From a virus, in the IMG/VR virus record IMGVR_UViG_3300042987_003051, positions 19,075-83,074 of that record: 64,000 nucleotides of DNA, one strand, 5' to 3'. A program made the position numbers and the translations under genes. This document shows, piece after piece, positions 21,192 through 30,160 of this stretch. Under the pieces are notes generated by a model, which saw nothing but the letters and a program-made list of their open reading frames with translations, was not told the origin of the DNA and searched no databases. Every line of letters starts with the position of its first letter. Positions within the stretch are counted from its first letter, which is position 1.

Positions 21192-21947
21192 ATGGCAAGA
21201 AGAAATAGGAAAGAAGACCATCCAATTGGTGTTGGAATGACTGCAAGGCAAATGAAGCGCAAGAAACCAATTAGTTCTGATTTGATGAGAGATATTGAAC
21301 CTCTTACAGAAAATCAAACACGACTTTATCAAGCATACGAAAAAGGGCAGCATATTGTTGCTTATGGATGTGCTGGAACAGGTAAAACTTTTATTACCTT
21401 GTATAATGCTCTTCAAGATGTACTTGATGAGAGAAGCCCTTACGAAAAAATATACATTGTAAGGTCTCTTGTTGCCACTCGTGAAATTGGTTTTCTTCCT
21501 GGAGACCATGAAGATAAGTCTTCACTTTACCAAATCCCGTACAAGAATATGGTAAAGTATATGTTTACCCCACAAGATGAAGCGGCTGCTGAAATGCTTT
21601 ATGGTAATCTCAAAACTCAAGGAACGATTAGTTTTTGGAGCACTTCTTTTATTCGCGGAACTACTTTAGATAAAAGTATTATCATCGTTGATGAATTTCA
21701 AAACTTGAACTTTCACGAACTTGATAGTATAATTACTCGTGTAGGTGAAAATAGTAAGATTATGTTCTGTGGTGATGCCACTCAATCTGATCTTATCAAA
21801 ACGAATGAAAAGAACGGAATCGTTGATTTTATGAAAATTCTTCGTATGATGCCTTCAATTGATATTATTGAATTTGGAGTTGACGATATTGTTCGTTCTG
21901 GATTTGTAAAGGAATATATTCTTGCTAAAATGGAAGTTGGTGTATGA
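21192..21947 (+). CDS. phoH: PhoH-like ATPase
   Basis: The 251-aa product has a Walker A (AYGCAGTGKTFITLY) near residue 60, KIYIVRSLVATREIGFLPGD, and Walker B IIIVDEFQNLN near residue 170, followed by the FCGDATQSDL sensor motif. This is the PhoH family, common in cyanophages; it is an RNA/DNA-associated ATPase or helicase-like protein of unclear task, often called phosphate-regulated. It overlaps the following nuclease gene by four bases. Confidence 0.92.
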   Translation: MARRNRKEDHPIGVGMTARQMKRKKPISSDLMRDIEPLTENQTRLYQAYEKGQHIVAYGCAGTGKTFITLYNALQDVLDERSPYEKIYIVRSLVATREIGFLPGDHEDKSSLYQIPYKNMVKYMFTPQDEAAAEMLYGNLKTQGTISFWSTSFIRGTTLDKSIIIVDEFQNLNFHELDSIITRVGENSKIMFCGDATQSDLIKTNEKNGIVDFMKILRMMPSIDIIEFGVDDIVRSGFVKEYILAKMEVGV

Positions 21948-22624
21948 GTTTTGTTCATCATAATTTTTTAGGTGATCTTGAATTAGAAAAAGACGATACA
22001 AAACAATTTAGATTGTATCGTCTTCCAAATAACCAATGGGTGCCTTCAATTACTTCGGTTACTTCATTCTATAATCGTCAAATTTTCATTGATTGGAAAA
22101 AGCGTGTAGGACTTGAAGAAGCAAATCGGATTACTAAAAAGGCAACAGCAAGAGGAACGGATTTTCACCAAGTTTGTCAAGATTATCTTGAAAACAAAGA
22201 ACTTATCTGGGAAAGTTATCAACCTCTGACAAAGATTATGTTTCATCACGCGAAACCATATCTTGATAAGATAAATAATATTCACGCGATTGAAAGAACT
22301 TTATACTCTGAATATTATGGACTTGCGGGAAGAGTTGACTGTATTGCAGAATACGAAGGAGAATTAGCAGTCATTGACTTTAAAACTTCAGAAAAAATTA
22401 AACCTGAAGAATGGATTGAAAATTATTTTGTTCAGGAAATGTTTTATGCTGCTGCTTATTATGAGCGGACTGGACAAATCGTTAAAAAACTCATCACATT
22501 AATGGTTACTCCAACTGGCGAAGTCAAGGTGTTTGACAAAAGAAACAAAGGAGATTATATTAAGTTATTAGTTCGCTACGTTAAAGAATTTGTACATCAC
22601 AATATTAGGTCAGATGGAGAATGA
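21944..22624 (+). CDS. PD-(D/E)XK exonuclease (RecB/Cas4-like)
   Basis: The 226-aa product carries AGRVDCIAEYEGELAVIDFKTS near residue 130. The Asp, Glu/Asp and Lys form the PD-(D/E)XK nuclease centre, and a QxxxY-type helix (VQEMFYAAAYYER) follows. A His/Asp region upstream (TARGTDFHQVCQDYLE) matches RecB-like nucleases. It probably acts in recombination or degradation of host DNA. It overlaps phoH and the next gene. Confidence 0.85.
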   Translation: MSFVHHNFLGDLELEKDDTKQFRLYRLPNNQWVPSITSVTSFYNRQIFIDWKKRVGLEEANRITKKATARGTDFHQVCQDYLENKELIWESYQPLTKIMFHHAKPYLDKINNIHAIERTLYSEYYGLAGRVDCIAEYEGELAVIDFKTSEKIKPEEWIENYFVQEMFYAAAYYERTGQIVKKLITLMVTPTGEVKVFDKRNKGDYIKLLVRYVKEFVHHNIRSDGE

Positions 22625-22871
22625 ATTAGAGAAAGCACTAGAAAGTAAATTTTATTGCCCCTCTAAGTTCGCACAAGAGATTGAAAATCTTGTACATATT
22701 AATACAGATATGAATTATATTGATGCAATTATTCATTTTTGTGAAGAAAACAATATTGATTTAGAATCAGTTCCCAAATTGATTTCAAAACCTTTGAAAG
22801 AAAAAATTAAGTATGAAGCAATGGAATTAAACTTTTTGAAAAAAACTTCCCGTGCCAAATTGGTTTTTTAA
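22614..22871 (+). CDS. 33: Late-transcription coactivator, gp33-like
   Basis: The 85-aa product (MENELEKALESKFYCPSKFA...) has the layout of T4 late coactivator homologues: an IENLVHINTDMNYIDAIIHFC helix, then LISKPLKEKIKYEAMELNFL. In T4, gp33 links RNA polymerase to the sliding clamp at late promoters, and TATAAATA late promoters are present in this window. ATG 22614 overlaps the nuclease stop. The first gp59 codon overlaps its stop. Confidence 0.75.
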   Translation: MENELEKALESKFYCPSKFAQEIENLVHINTDMNYIDAIIHFCEENNIDLESVPKLISKPLKEKIKYEAMELNFLKKTSRAKLVF

Positions 22872-23467
22872 TGGCACCATTTGATTGTTATAAAATTTAT
22901 CTTGCATTAAAAAATCATTTCACTAAAGATAACTACGATTACTTTAAGTATTGCGGAAAATCCAGAGCATCTATTCAATCTTTCTATAAACGAAAAGATA
23001 GATTTTGGTTTGAAAAGATTTCCCGCCAAAAATCAGATAAAGAAATTTTAGATTTTTTTGTTTCTAATTTTGTTTCTTGTAATGACCCCGAATCTTTGTG
23101 GATAGGTGAAATAATTAAAGAAGGAGAGAGTAGATACAAGGAGTGGCAGAAAAAAATTCAATCACTTTCTTATATTTTCAAACAAGAAAGCAAATCTTTA
23201 TTTGAAGAAAATAAATTTGAAACTATTTTTGAATGTTTAAAAGGACACCCAGTTCTTCTTAAACAATATTTGAGCGGTAACATATCTTTAGAGACTATAG
23301 TTCTTTATGATAAAATTTTTGAATACTCAAAAAAATTTGATAAAAAACTTCTAGATCCTGTGTGGGAAACCGTCAGTCGTAGAATTAAAAAATATAAACC
23401 CTTTCTAAATATTGATGTATTTCAATATCGTAAAATTTTGAAGCAAATTATTTTGGAGGATCAATGA
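22871..23467 (+). CDS. 59: Helicase-loader, gp59-like
   Basis: The 198-aa product resembles T4 gp59 across its length: DCYKIYLALKNHF near the start, KRKDRFWFEKISRQKSDKEI, LDFFVSNFVS, and a helical C-terminal half with ISLETIVLYDKIF. gp59 loads the gp41 helicase on gp32-covered single-stranded DNA at replication forks. It sits just upstream of the gp32 gene, as expected. Confidence 0.8.
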   Translation: MAPFDCYKIYLALKNHFTKDNYDYFKYCGKSRASIQSFYKRKDRFWFEKISRQKSDKEILDFFVSNFVSCNDPESLWIGEIIKEGESRYKEWQKKIQSLSYIFKQESKSLFEENKFETIFECLKGHPVLLKQYLSGNISLETIVLYDKIFEYSKKFDKKLLDPVWETVSRRIKKYKPFLNIDVFQYRKILKQIILEDQ

Positions 23468-23808
23468 GTTTCTTTAGTTCGGAAGTCGTCCGTGCAGAGA
23501 TGACTGAAATTGCGGAACTTCAAGAACAAGTTTATGCAAATGTATTTAAATTTCCCTCAATGAGTAAAGAGGAAAAACTAGAACATGTTAAAGTTCTAGA
23601 GAAACTTTTAGATAAACAAAAAATTCTTTATACAAGAATGAGTTTATCTGATGATCCTGAGGCAGTTGAAATGAAAGAATGTATTGTTAATTCTGCAATT
23701 GGTATGGGTATGCCTCCTGGAACAGATATGAATATCATTTTGAATAATATGTCTAAAATGCTTGATAATATGAAAACTCAGATTGACAAGACAGGTTCCG
23801 ACCTGTAG
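23464..23808 (+). CDS. Conserved protein between gp59 and gp32 (DUF1825-like)
   Basis: The 114-aa product begins MSFFSSEVVRAEMTEIAELQ and contains KLLDKQKILYTRMSLSDDPE. This recalls the cyanobacterial DUF1825 family (FF-SE at the start, then a central LSDD), though I judge that from memory. It is helical and follows gp59 with a four-base overlap. Function unknown. Confidence 0.6.
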   Translation: MSFFSSEVVRAEMTEIAELQEQVYANVFKFPSMSKEEKLEHVKVLEKLLDKQKILYTRMSLSDDPEAVEMKECIVNSAIGMGMPPGTDMNIILNNMSKMLDNMKTQIDKTGSDL

Positions 23809-23855
23809 AATATTGAAGTACACAAAGGCCAAATCTCAACAAATACGAGGTACAA

Positions 23856-24803
23856 ATGTCATTCCAAAATCTTAAAAAGCAATCTTCTCTTGGTTCACTG
23901 ACTGAAAAACTTGTAAAGCAAGTTGAAAAAATGAGTGCCACTTCTAGTGGTCCTGATGAGCGTTTCTGGAAACCAGAAATGGGTAAAGATGGTGTCGGAT
24001 CTGCAGTAATTCGTTTCCTGCCCGCACCAGAAGGTGAAGAACTTCCTTGGACAAAAATGTATTCACACGCTTTCCAAGGACCTGGTGGATGGTATATTGA
24101 GAATTCACTTACTACAGTTGGTCAAAAAGATCCTGTGAGTGAATACAATCGTGGACTGTGGAATAGCGGTAGCGAGAAAGATAAGGATACTGTTCGTAAG
24201 CAAAAGCGTAAACTCTCTTATTACAGCAATATCTACGTCGTCAAGGATCCTGCAAATCCAGCAAACGAAGGTAAAGTTTTTCTTTTCAAGTACGGTAAGA
24301 AAATCTTTGATAAAATTCTGAATGCAATGCAACCAGAATTTGATGATGAAGATCCAATCAATCCTTTTGACTTCTGGCAAGGTGCAAACTTCAAGATCAA
24401 AATTGTGAAGAAGGATGGTTACTGGAACTATGATAAGTCTGAGTTTGATCGTGTAGCACCACTTCTTGATGATGACGATGCACTTGAAGCAATTTGGAAG
24501 AAAGAATATTCTCTGACTGCAATCAGTGCTCCTGATCAATTCAAGACATACGAAGAACTTGAGCGTCGTATGAATTACGTTCTTGGACTTAGTGAAACAA
24601 ATACTCCTACTAAGTCCCGTGCTGTGATTGAGCAAGAAGATGAGTTCGAATCTTATTCTTCTACTCCAAGTCGTGAAGAGCGAGTAATGGAAGAACTTGA
24701 AGAGTCTTACAATCGTAGTAAGTCTCCTTCACTTCCTAAAATTACTTCTGATGATGACGATGAAGATGATGCTCTTGCTTATTTTTCCCGTCTTGCTGAA
24801 TAA
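23856..24803 (+). CDS. 32: Single-stranded DNA-binding protein gp32
   Basis: The 315-aa product has the gp32 layout: a basic N-terminal cooperative-binding domain (FQNLKKQSSLGSLTEKLVKQ), a core with SAVIRFLPAPEGEELPW and YYSNIYVVKDPANPANEGKV, and a very acidic C-terminal tail (DDDDEDDALAYF) that recruits other replication proteins. gp32 coats ssDNA in replication, recombination and repair. No cysteine is present, so the zinc site of T4 gp32 is absent. A strong terminator follows. Confidence 0.92.
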   Translation: MSFQNLKKQSSLGSLTEKLVKQVEKMSATSSGPDERFWKPEMGKDGVGSAVIRFLPAPEGEELPWTKMYSHAFQGPGGWYIENSLTTVGQKDPVSEYNRGLWNSGSEKDKDTVRKQKRKLSYYSNIYVVKDPANPANEGKVFLFKYGKKIFDKILNAMQPEFDDEDPINPFDFWQGANFKIKIVKKDGYWNYDKSEFDRVAPLLDDDDALEAIWKKEYSLTAISAPDQFKTYEELERRMNYVLGLSETNTPTKSRAVIEQEDEFESYSSTPSREERVMEELEESYNRSKSPSLPKITSDDDDEDDALAYFSRLAE

Positions 24804-24806
24804 TTT

Positions 24807-25526
24807 TTATTCATAAAGACGAATATTATCTCCCTTCTTAAGGTTCTCAGAAACATATTGCTGAGAACCTTTTTTGTATGGCATTATATCATCCATATCA
24901 TTGAATATAATATTTAAATATCTTGGTTTAAGAATGTAAATATTTCTTTTGTTTTCTTCAATGGTATTTTCATATTCATAATTTGTAATGGGTTTTATGA
25001 ATGAAGATGATGGAACTTGAACGACATATTCAAGTCCTTGGTCCCAATATTCATAGTAATAAGAAGTGTCATTTTTTATAAAGTTACCGTTAGTTTCCCA
25101 GGTAGGACTCATTTTTAATCCACCAGCAAGAACAGTAATTCCTAATGAGTTTTTAATTTCTTCAGTTTCATAGTGATGAATTCCATTGTACAGGTTGTCA
25201 TATGAATTATATTTTTCCAATAAAAATTCATCGAAAGTTTTTTGCGTCATTGGCCACTCTGATTGAATATTCAAAATATTATTGGAAAGAAGAATAACCC
25301 AATCTAATGTTGAATCATCGTAAAATTTATAAGCGACATTATCAGGTCTTTCATCTCCGATGATTGAATACTTTTCAAAGAATGCAAGGTTTCCAAAAAT
25401 GTCTTCACGAAGTTTTCCCCTCTTAAATAAATTTTTTACAGGAATATAATCAGAGATATATTGTTCTCCTTTATTGCGAGAAACATATTCAAAGTTTGGA
25501 ACTTGTCTGAAGTATGGCTTGGTCAT
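24807..25526 (-). CDS. 53: Baseplate wedge protein gp53
   Basis: The 239-aa product begins TKPYFRQVPNFEYVSRNKGE and has PVKNLFKRGKLREDIFGN and LDWVILLSNNILN, matching gp53 of T4-like phages, which joins wedges into the hexagonal baseplate. It is the last gene of a minus-strand block and meets gp32 tail to tail three bases apart. Confidence 0.85.
   Translation of the reverse strand: MTKPYFRQVPNFEYVSRNKGEQYISDYIPVKNLFKRGKLREDIFGNLAFFEKYSIIGDERPDNVAYKFYDDSTLDWVILLSNNILNIQSEWPMTQKTFDEFLLEKYNSYDNLYNGIHHYETEEIKNSLGITVLAGGLKMSPTWETNGNFIKNDTSYYYEYWDQGLEYVVQVPSSSFIKPITNYEYENTIEENKRNIYILKPRYLNIIFNDMDDIMPYKKGSQQYVSENLKKGDNIRLYE
24840..24876 (+). terminator. Intrinsic terminator after gp32 (inside the end of the gp53 gene)
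   Basis: AAGGTTCTCAG (24840-24850) and CTGAGAACCTT (24861-24871) form a perfect 11-bp stem followed by T residues on the plus strand. It lies within the convergent gp53 coding region. Confidence 0.85.
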
Positions 25527-25527
25527 T

Positions 25528-26757
25528 TTAGAATCCTATTGGATGATCTTTATAATCCCTACTATAAACTGGTTCAAGTTCTTGGAATTGTAAAGTTAAC
25601 GTATAAGAAACCATTGTCCCTTCTGGATATGTCATATAAGTTCCATTAGGAGTATAATCAACAGAACAATTTGTAAGAGCACATTCTTTAATTAAGTTTA
25701 GACCTGGATGTATTGTGTTTTTTTTATATTGATACTGAATTTTAAAAACATTTGGTGCTTTTAAAAATAATCCTTGATCTCCTACAATGGGAGCCATATT
25801 TTCTTTAAAATATCTTATTATTTTTTTTACTACTTTTGCTTCATTTTCACTTCTTGGTGAGAGTTTGAATGTAAAATTAAATGGTCTTAATTGTGGGGAT
25901 TGGAAAAGAAGTTCTAGGTTTGGATTGAGAACTTTTCCATTTAGTCTTGAAAGGAGATTATTGACTCCTACAGCTTGTCCGGCAAGATATGTTCTTACTT
26001 CAGACTGAGATACTCTCAAATCTTCTAGTGCTTGGGTGAACTTTTGAGAAACAGCTCCTGTAATATCTGTAGTACTACCAGATTCCATTATTCTTCTAGA
26101 CAATCCAACTGCTTGCTTTTCAATTGGATTTAAAGTATCTTGTTCCCATCCAACGACATTTTGATCTGTAATTGAAGATTGAATTGGTAAAAGAACTGCA
26201 GGTCCAGTTGCGACTTTGGTTACGGGCAATACTTCAAAACCTTGACTTGGAACTCTACTTGGACTTGATGTATAAGTTAATGCTTGAAACATAATTCTAT
26301 CCTGATCATCTTTCATGCGAATTGGGTATTTTAAATATGCATCCGATTCTCCTGTACTTTGATCTTGTGATGTCTGTGTTGGTGTTGAAGTTCCTTGTGT
26401 TCCTGGTTGATTTGGATTTGTAGTGGAACTATTCTGAGGTGCAGATCCTGTTATTTGTTGCTTTAGTCCAACATCTGCTCCTATGGACTGTACTTGAGAT
26501 GCATTTCCGTTTGCAGTTTCTCGTCCAGGTGGATATGGACCATATCTCCAAGATCCTCCTTGCTGTTTTTCGTATCCAGAGACTAAAACATAATATCTTC
26601 CATTTTCATTTCCAGTATATTGCTCTCCAAATTTGTTTGCAACTCTTGTTGCTTCTGTTAGATTTGCTTCATAATAAATGCCTATGGTCTTTCCAGAAGG
26701 TGTTGATTGATACGCCCAAGTTCTTCCACCTTTACGGAAAGTTTTTAACTGAGACAT
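25528..26757 (-). CDS. 48: Baseplate tail-tube cap protein gp48
   Basis: The 409-aa product begins SQLKTFRKGGRTWAYQSTPS and has a low-complexity linker of Thr, Ser, Gln and Asn around residues 105-140. The C-terminal half contains LRPFNFTFKLSPRSENEAKV and KECALTNCSVDYTPNGTYMT, a tail-tube-like fold, and ends SRDYKDHPIGF. gp48 sits on the hub where the tube starts. It overlaps no neighbour but is one base from gp53. Confidence 0.85.
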   Translation of the reverse strand: MSQLKTFRKGGRTWAYQSTPSGKTIGIYYEANLTEATRVANKFGEQYTGNENGRYYVLVSGYEKQQGGSWRYGPYPPGRETANGNASQVQSIGADVGLKQQITGSAPQNSSTTNPNQPGTQGTSTPTQTSQDQSTGESDAYLKYPIRMKDDQDRIMFQALTYTSSPSRVPSQGFEVLPVTKVATGPAVLLPIQSSITDQNVVGWEQDTLNPIEKQAVGLSRRIMESGSTTDITGAVSQKFTQALEDLRVSQSEVRTYLAGQAVGVNNLLSRLNGKVLNPNLELLFQSPQLRPFNFTFKLSPRSENEAKVVKKIIRYFKENMAPIVGDQGLFLKAPNVFKIQYQYKKNTIHPGLNLIKECALTNCSVDYTPNGTYMTYPEGTMVSYTLTLQFQELEPVYSRDYKDHPIGF

Positions 26758-26831
26758 CAGAACTCCTCCTCAATTACAAGAGGATTAACTATCTCAATTG
26801 TTCGTAGAGTATGAGACATTGATAAGGAGTT

Positions 26832-27227
26832 TTATTTATTTAGACGGAATTTTCCATATTGTAATGAGATTAATTCATCTAACTCATTATATTTAACGAC
26901 ATGAAGTTTTCCTGCAACTTCTTCCCAAGTATATTGTCTTGATTTTCTCCAATGAAAGTTAATTCCACGAAATCCCCATTTTTCTATTGATGTGCAAGCA
27001 ATTAATGGATGTTGGTCATATTCAAGTCCAGGAGTTTTTGCATTGTAAATGAATGTATAAAATTTTCCCACTTCAGGATATACTACTTCTTCTTTTAAAA
27101 CATCTATAATGACTAACATTATATCTTCTGGATCTGTCAGTTCTTGTTTATTAACTCTTTTTAAGAGTTCTTTAATTCTTGGTGTTGTTGATTTTTTTTC
27201 TATATATTGACCGAAACCTTCTGCCAT
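26832..27227 (-). CDS. T4-like virion-associated protein, unidentified
   Basis: The 131-aa product begins MAEGFGQYIEKKSTTPRIKE and has GKFYTFIYNAKTPGLEYDQH and PLIACTSIEKWGFRGINFHW. The YDxxPLI...GFxGINFHW pattern is one I recall from T4-like structural proteins but I cannot name it. It lies between the gp48 and GIY-YIG genes in a structural block. Confidence 0.55.
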   Translation of the reverse strand: MAEGFGQYIEKKSTTPRIKELLKRVNKQELTDPEDIMLVIIDVLKEEVVYPEVGKFYTFIYNAKTPGLEYDQHPLIACTSIEKWGFRGINFHWRKSRQYTWEEVAGKLHVVKYNELDELISLQYGKFRLNK

Positions 27228-27877
27228 CAGTTAATCCTTTTAACAAATTTTCCACCTTGCTTAAGAATATAATATCTAGAAAGTCCTGTGTTTTTTATTG
27301 CTTCAGACATAGATTTGTATATTTTATTGTTATATTCAACTGGTTTAGAAGCATATGATTGATTTTTCATAAATTCACTATGATTTTTACGTTTTTCTAT
27401 ATCAGTTTTATTTCTTTCTACCATTTTCTTCAAGTTTTTTTCATAATAAGATATTGGTCTTGGATTATTTTTTAATTTTTCTTTCCATGTATTTGATATT
27501 TTTTGTCTTACTTCATTCGGAACTGTTCTTCCTTTTAATCTTTTTTTATTTGTAGCACCTATTTTTTCTTTAACCTCTGGTCTTTTTGTTGGGCTAGCAT
27601 CGCCATACATTTTAGGAGGAGCATTACCCCCATCAGCAATATTCATTAAAATACCAGTTCTATTACATTTTTTACCAAACACAGCAATCATATAGATTTC
27701 GTGCTTAAATGCTTCTTCTTCAGTTAGGTTTTGTTTGAGTTTGATTATTCTACTTTTATCTGTTGGAACTTTACAATTTTTACCTCTTCCATCATTCCAT
27801 CTATTTCCTTTGCCCTTTCCGATATAATATGGTTTTCCATCTTTTCTCAAGTAAGCATATGTATAATAATTATTCAT
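27227..27877 (-). CDS. GIY-YIG homing endonuclease
   Basis: The 216-aa product has the GIY-YIG motif (YYTYAYLRKDGKPYYIGKGK), then the catalytic Glu in FKHEIYMIAVFGKK, and a basic C-terminus with an MSEAIKNTGLSRYYILKQGG DNA-binding helix (NUMOD-like). Free-standing enzymes of this kind (Seg family in T4) insert between conserved phage genes. It splits the 131-aa gene from gp4. Confidence 0.85.
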   Translation of the reverse strand: MNNYYTYAYLRKDGKPYYIGKGKGNRWNDGRGKNCKVPTDKSRIIKLKQNLTEEEAFKHEIYMIAVFGKKCNRTGILMNIADGGNAPPKMYGDASPTKRPEVKEKIGATNKKRLKGRTVPNEVRQKISNTWKEKLKNNPRPISYYEKNLKKMVERNKTDIEKRKNHSEFMKNQSYASKPVEYNNKIYKSMSEAIKNTGLSRYYILKQGGKFVKRIN

Positions 27878-27914
27878 TCTTAAATTATTTGTTCTCTCTT
27901 ATTATTTAGAATAA

Positions 27915-28352
27915 TTAAAAAAGATCCTCTTCTGTAATGACTTTAAATTCCAACATTCTATCTGCACACCACTCTTGTGCCGCTCTCCACTTTGCTTGAT
28001 TCACTGCATAGGTTCTACATTCGTGTAAGTAAGATTTTGTTACTCTTGATTTTTGTTTTGGAGGAACTGTTTGTTTCTTTGGTTTCACTTCAATCACATA
28101 AGTTTTTATCTTACCCGATGACTCTTGAACTTTAATGAGATAGTCTGGAAAGTATCGATGCACTCTACCATCCACAGGAGACACATAACTTATACAAAAT
28201 TCTTCAGATGCCCAAGAAATAATACTTGGGTTGTGGTCGCAGTAATAGCAAAATTTACGTTCCCAGCTGCTTCTACAAATTATATTATTTGCGTCGCCTT
28301 TATACTTTTCTGGATAAGATGGTTTGTAGATACTCTTAATACTTTCTGCCAT
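27915..28352 (-). CDS. 4: Head completion protein gp4
   Basis: The 145-aa product contains SIYKPSYPEKYKGDANNIIC, RSSWERKFCYYCDHNPSIIS and YVIEVKPKKQTVPP. This matches T4 gp4, with a PD-(D/E)XK-like core (FPDYLIKVQ and IEVKPKK) visible. gp4 finishes filled heads so that tails can attach. A late promoter lies 31 bases upstream. Confidence 0.9.
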   Translation of the reverse strand: MAESIKSIYKPSYPEKYKGDANNIICRSSWERKFCYYCDHNPSIISWASEEFCISYVSPVDGRVHRYFPDYLIKVQESSGKIKTYVIEVKPKKQTVPPKQKSRVTKSYLHECRTYAVNQAKWRAAQEWCADRMLEFKVITEEDLF

Positions 28353-28382
28353 TTCCCAGCATACATAATATATTAGTAAAAG

Positions 28383-28390
28383 TATTTATA
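28383..28390 (-). promoter_or_regulatory. T4-type late promoter for the gp4-gp48-gp53 block
   Basis: TATAAATA reads exactly on the minus strand, 31 bases before the gp4 ATG at 28352. Confidence 0.75.
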
Positions 28391-28417
28391 GGTGACTAAC
28401 TATTACACAAAAATAAA

Positions 28418-29392
28418 ATGGCAGAAACTGGACAAACTCGCACTACAGATGCAAACGGTAATACGATAGTCACATCAAGTGAAGGTCTTTCTTATACTAT
28501 TGTTAGACCAGCAACTGGAGTTCCTCTTCCATCAACTACAACAACATCAGGAAGTGGAACAAGTCCTGGCAATGGAACACCAACACAACCAACACCTGGA
28601 GATCAACCACCTCCACCTAGAATTATTAAAAACTTTGAAATTACACAAAAGTTATTAAGACCTTCACTAACATCTCACTTTCAATGTTGGTTTAATCCCC
28701 CAAAACCAATAAGAGATAGTTCTGCAGGCCAATACTACTTAGATGGAGGTGAATTAATTTCTTTGCTCTGTTCTGAAGCATCTTTACCTGGATCTTCTGT
28801 GATTACCAATGAAGTAAATGATGATTATACTGGAGTGACTGAAAGACTTGGGTATCGCAGACAGTATGATGATAGATCAGATTTTACTTTTTATGTTGAT
28901 CATAAAAGACAGAATGGAAGTTATAATGTGATTATGTTTTTTGAGGAATGGATAAGATATGCAATGGGAGAAACTAATTATGCTCCAGATTCTAATTATC
29001 ATTACAGAGTAAATTTTCCTGATGGTGAAGGAGGACAATTTGGAACTGGATATAGAACTAATATGTTTATTACTAAATTTGAAAGAGATTTTGCCGGAAA
29101 TTATCTAGAATATACTTTTGTTCAAGCATATCCAATAAGTATTACTTCAATGCCTGTTTCTTATGATTCTTCAGAGATATTAAAATGCACAGTTTCATTT
29201 ACATATAATCGTTATATTGTAAATAGACTGGATAATCGTATCACCAAAGAAGAACTTGAACGTGCATTAGATGCTGGTATTGCATCTGGAGTAGGTGCTG
29301 CGGCTGGATCGATGATGGCACAAGAATTACTTAATAATAAATCAAGCGGTGGTCAACCCCCTCTCAACACAAGAGAGGTACCATTATGGTAA
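28418..29392 (+). CDS. 54: Baseplate-tail tube initiator, gp54-like
   Basis: The 324-aa product has a disordered Thr/Pro/Gly-rich N-terminal region (about residues 30-70) and then a tail-tube fold: SHFQCWFNPPKPIRDSS, YTGVTERLGYRRQYDDRSDF and KCTVSFTYNRYIV. gp54 and gp48 of T4 share this fold with tail tube gp19 and start tube growth on the hub. Position after the minus-strand block and before gp26 fits. gp19-like alternatives cannot be excluded from sequence alone. Confidence 0.7.
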   Translation: MAETGQTRTTDANGNTIVTSSEGLSYTIVRPATGVPLPSTTTTSGSGTSPGNGTPTQPTPGDQPPPPRIIKNFEITQKLLRPSLTSHFQCWFNPPKPIRDSSAGQYYLDGGELISLLCSEASLPGSSVITNEVNDDYTGVTERLGYRRQYDDRSDFTFYVDHKRQNGSYNVIMFFEEWIRYAMGETNYAPDSNYHYRVNFPDGEGGQFGTGYRTNMFITKFERDFAGNYLEYTFVQAYPISITSMPVSYDSSEILKCTVSFTYNRYIVNRLDNRITKEELERALDAGIASGVGAAAGSMMAQELLNNKSSGGQPPLNTREVPLW

Positions 29393-29433
29393 ATGCTACA
29401 TAAATAAGTATACTGAAGTTACCATAGGATATT

Positions 29434-30153
29434 ATGCCTTTACCTAAAATTTCTACACCAACTTATGAACTTGAGTTGCCTTCAACTGGACAAAAAATTA
29501 AATATAGACCTTTTTTAGTAAGAGAAGAAAAACTTTTATTAATTGCATTAGAATCTGAGGATACAAAACAAATTACTAATGCAATTAAAACTGTAATTAA
29601 AAATTGTATCGAAACAAAGAGTGTAAAAGTAGAAACACTTCCTACCTTCGATATTGAATACCTCTTTTTAAATATTCGGGGTAAATCTGTAGGAGAAGAA
29701 ATAGAAGTTAATATTATTTGTCCTGATGATGAAGAGACCACTGTTCAGGTGAAGATTAATGTAGATGATATTCAAGTTCAAAAGAATCCAGAGCATAGTA
29801 AACAAATTAAAGTTGATGACTTTATTATGATGGAAATGAAATATCCATCATTAGATCAATTTATTAAGAGTAACTTTGATTTTTCCGCAGATAATACGAT
29901 GGATCAGTCATTTGAATTGATTTCATCTTGTATCGATAAGATCTATACTGATGAAGAAGTTTGGTCTACTGCGGATGTGACAAAAAAAGAATTGATGGAA
30001 TTTTTAGATCAAATGAATTCTACACAATTTAAAGAAATTGAAAAGTTTTTTGAAACTATGCCTAAACTTTCTCATACAATTAAAGTTAAAAATCCAGTTA
30101 CTGAAGTTGAAAAAGAGGTTGTTCTAGAGGGGCTAACAAGTTTTTTCTCATAG
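29434..30153 (+). CDS. 26: Baseplate hub/tail assembly protein gp26; zero-frame product
   Basis: The 239-aa product matches the T4 gp26 baseplate family: IKYRPFLVREEKLLLIALES, FDIEYLFLNIRGKSVGEEIE, and an acidic linker. It ends AGT TTT TTC TCA TAG. T TTT TTC is a -1 slippery heptamer, an AGAGGGG Shine-Dalgarno-like sequence lies eight bases upstream, and gp51 continues in the -1 frame with no stop between. This parallels the tail-assembly chaperone pair of other phages (lambda G/GT). gp26 alone and a gp26-gp51 fusion may both be made. Confidence 0.85.
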   Translation: MPLPKISTPTYELELPSTGQKIKYRPFLVREEKLLLIALESEDTKQITNAIKTVIKNCIETKSVKVETLPTFDIEYLFLNIRGKSVGEEIEVNIICPDDEETTVQVKINVDDIQVQKNPEHSKQIKVDDFIMMEMKYPSLDQFIKSNFDFSADNTMDQSFELISSCIDKIYTDEEVWSTADVTKKELMEFLDQMNSTQFKEIEKFFETMPKLSHTIKVKNPVTEVEKEVVLEGLTSFFS

Positions 30154-30160
30154 GGATGAG
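30126..30160 (+). promoter_or_regulatory. Candidate -1 frameshift signal between gp26 and gp51
   Basis: The T TTT TTC heptamer is at 30141-30147 in phase. AGAGGGG at 30126-30132 is an upstream Shine-Dalgarno-like stimulator of the dnaX type. CTCAT (30147-30151) can pair with ATGAG (30156-30160). The zero-frame stop is at 30151-30153. The -1 frame runs directly into gp51. Confidence 0.65.
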
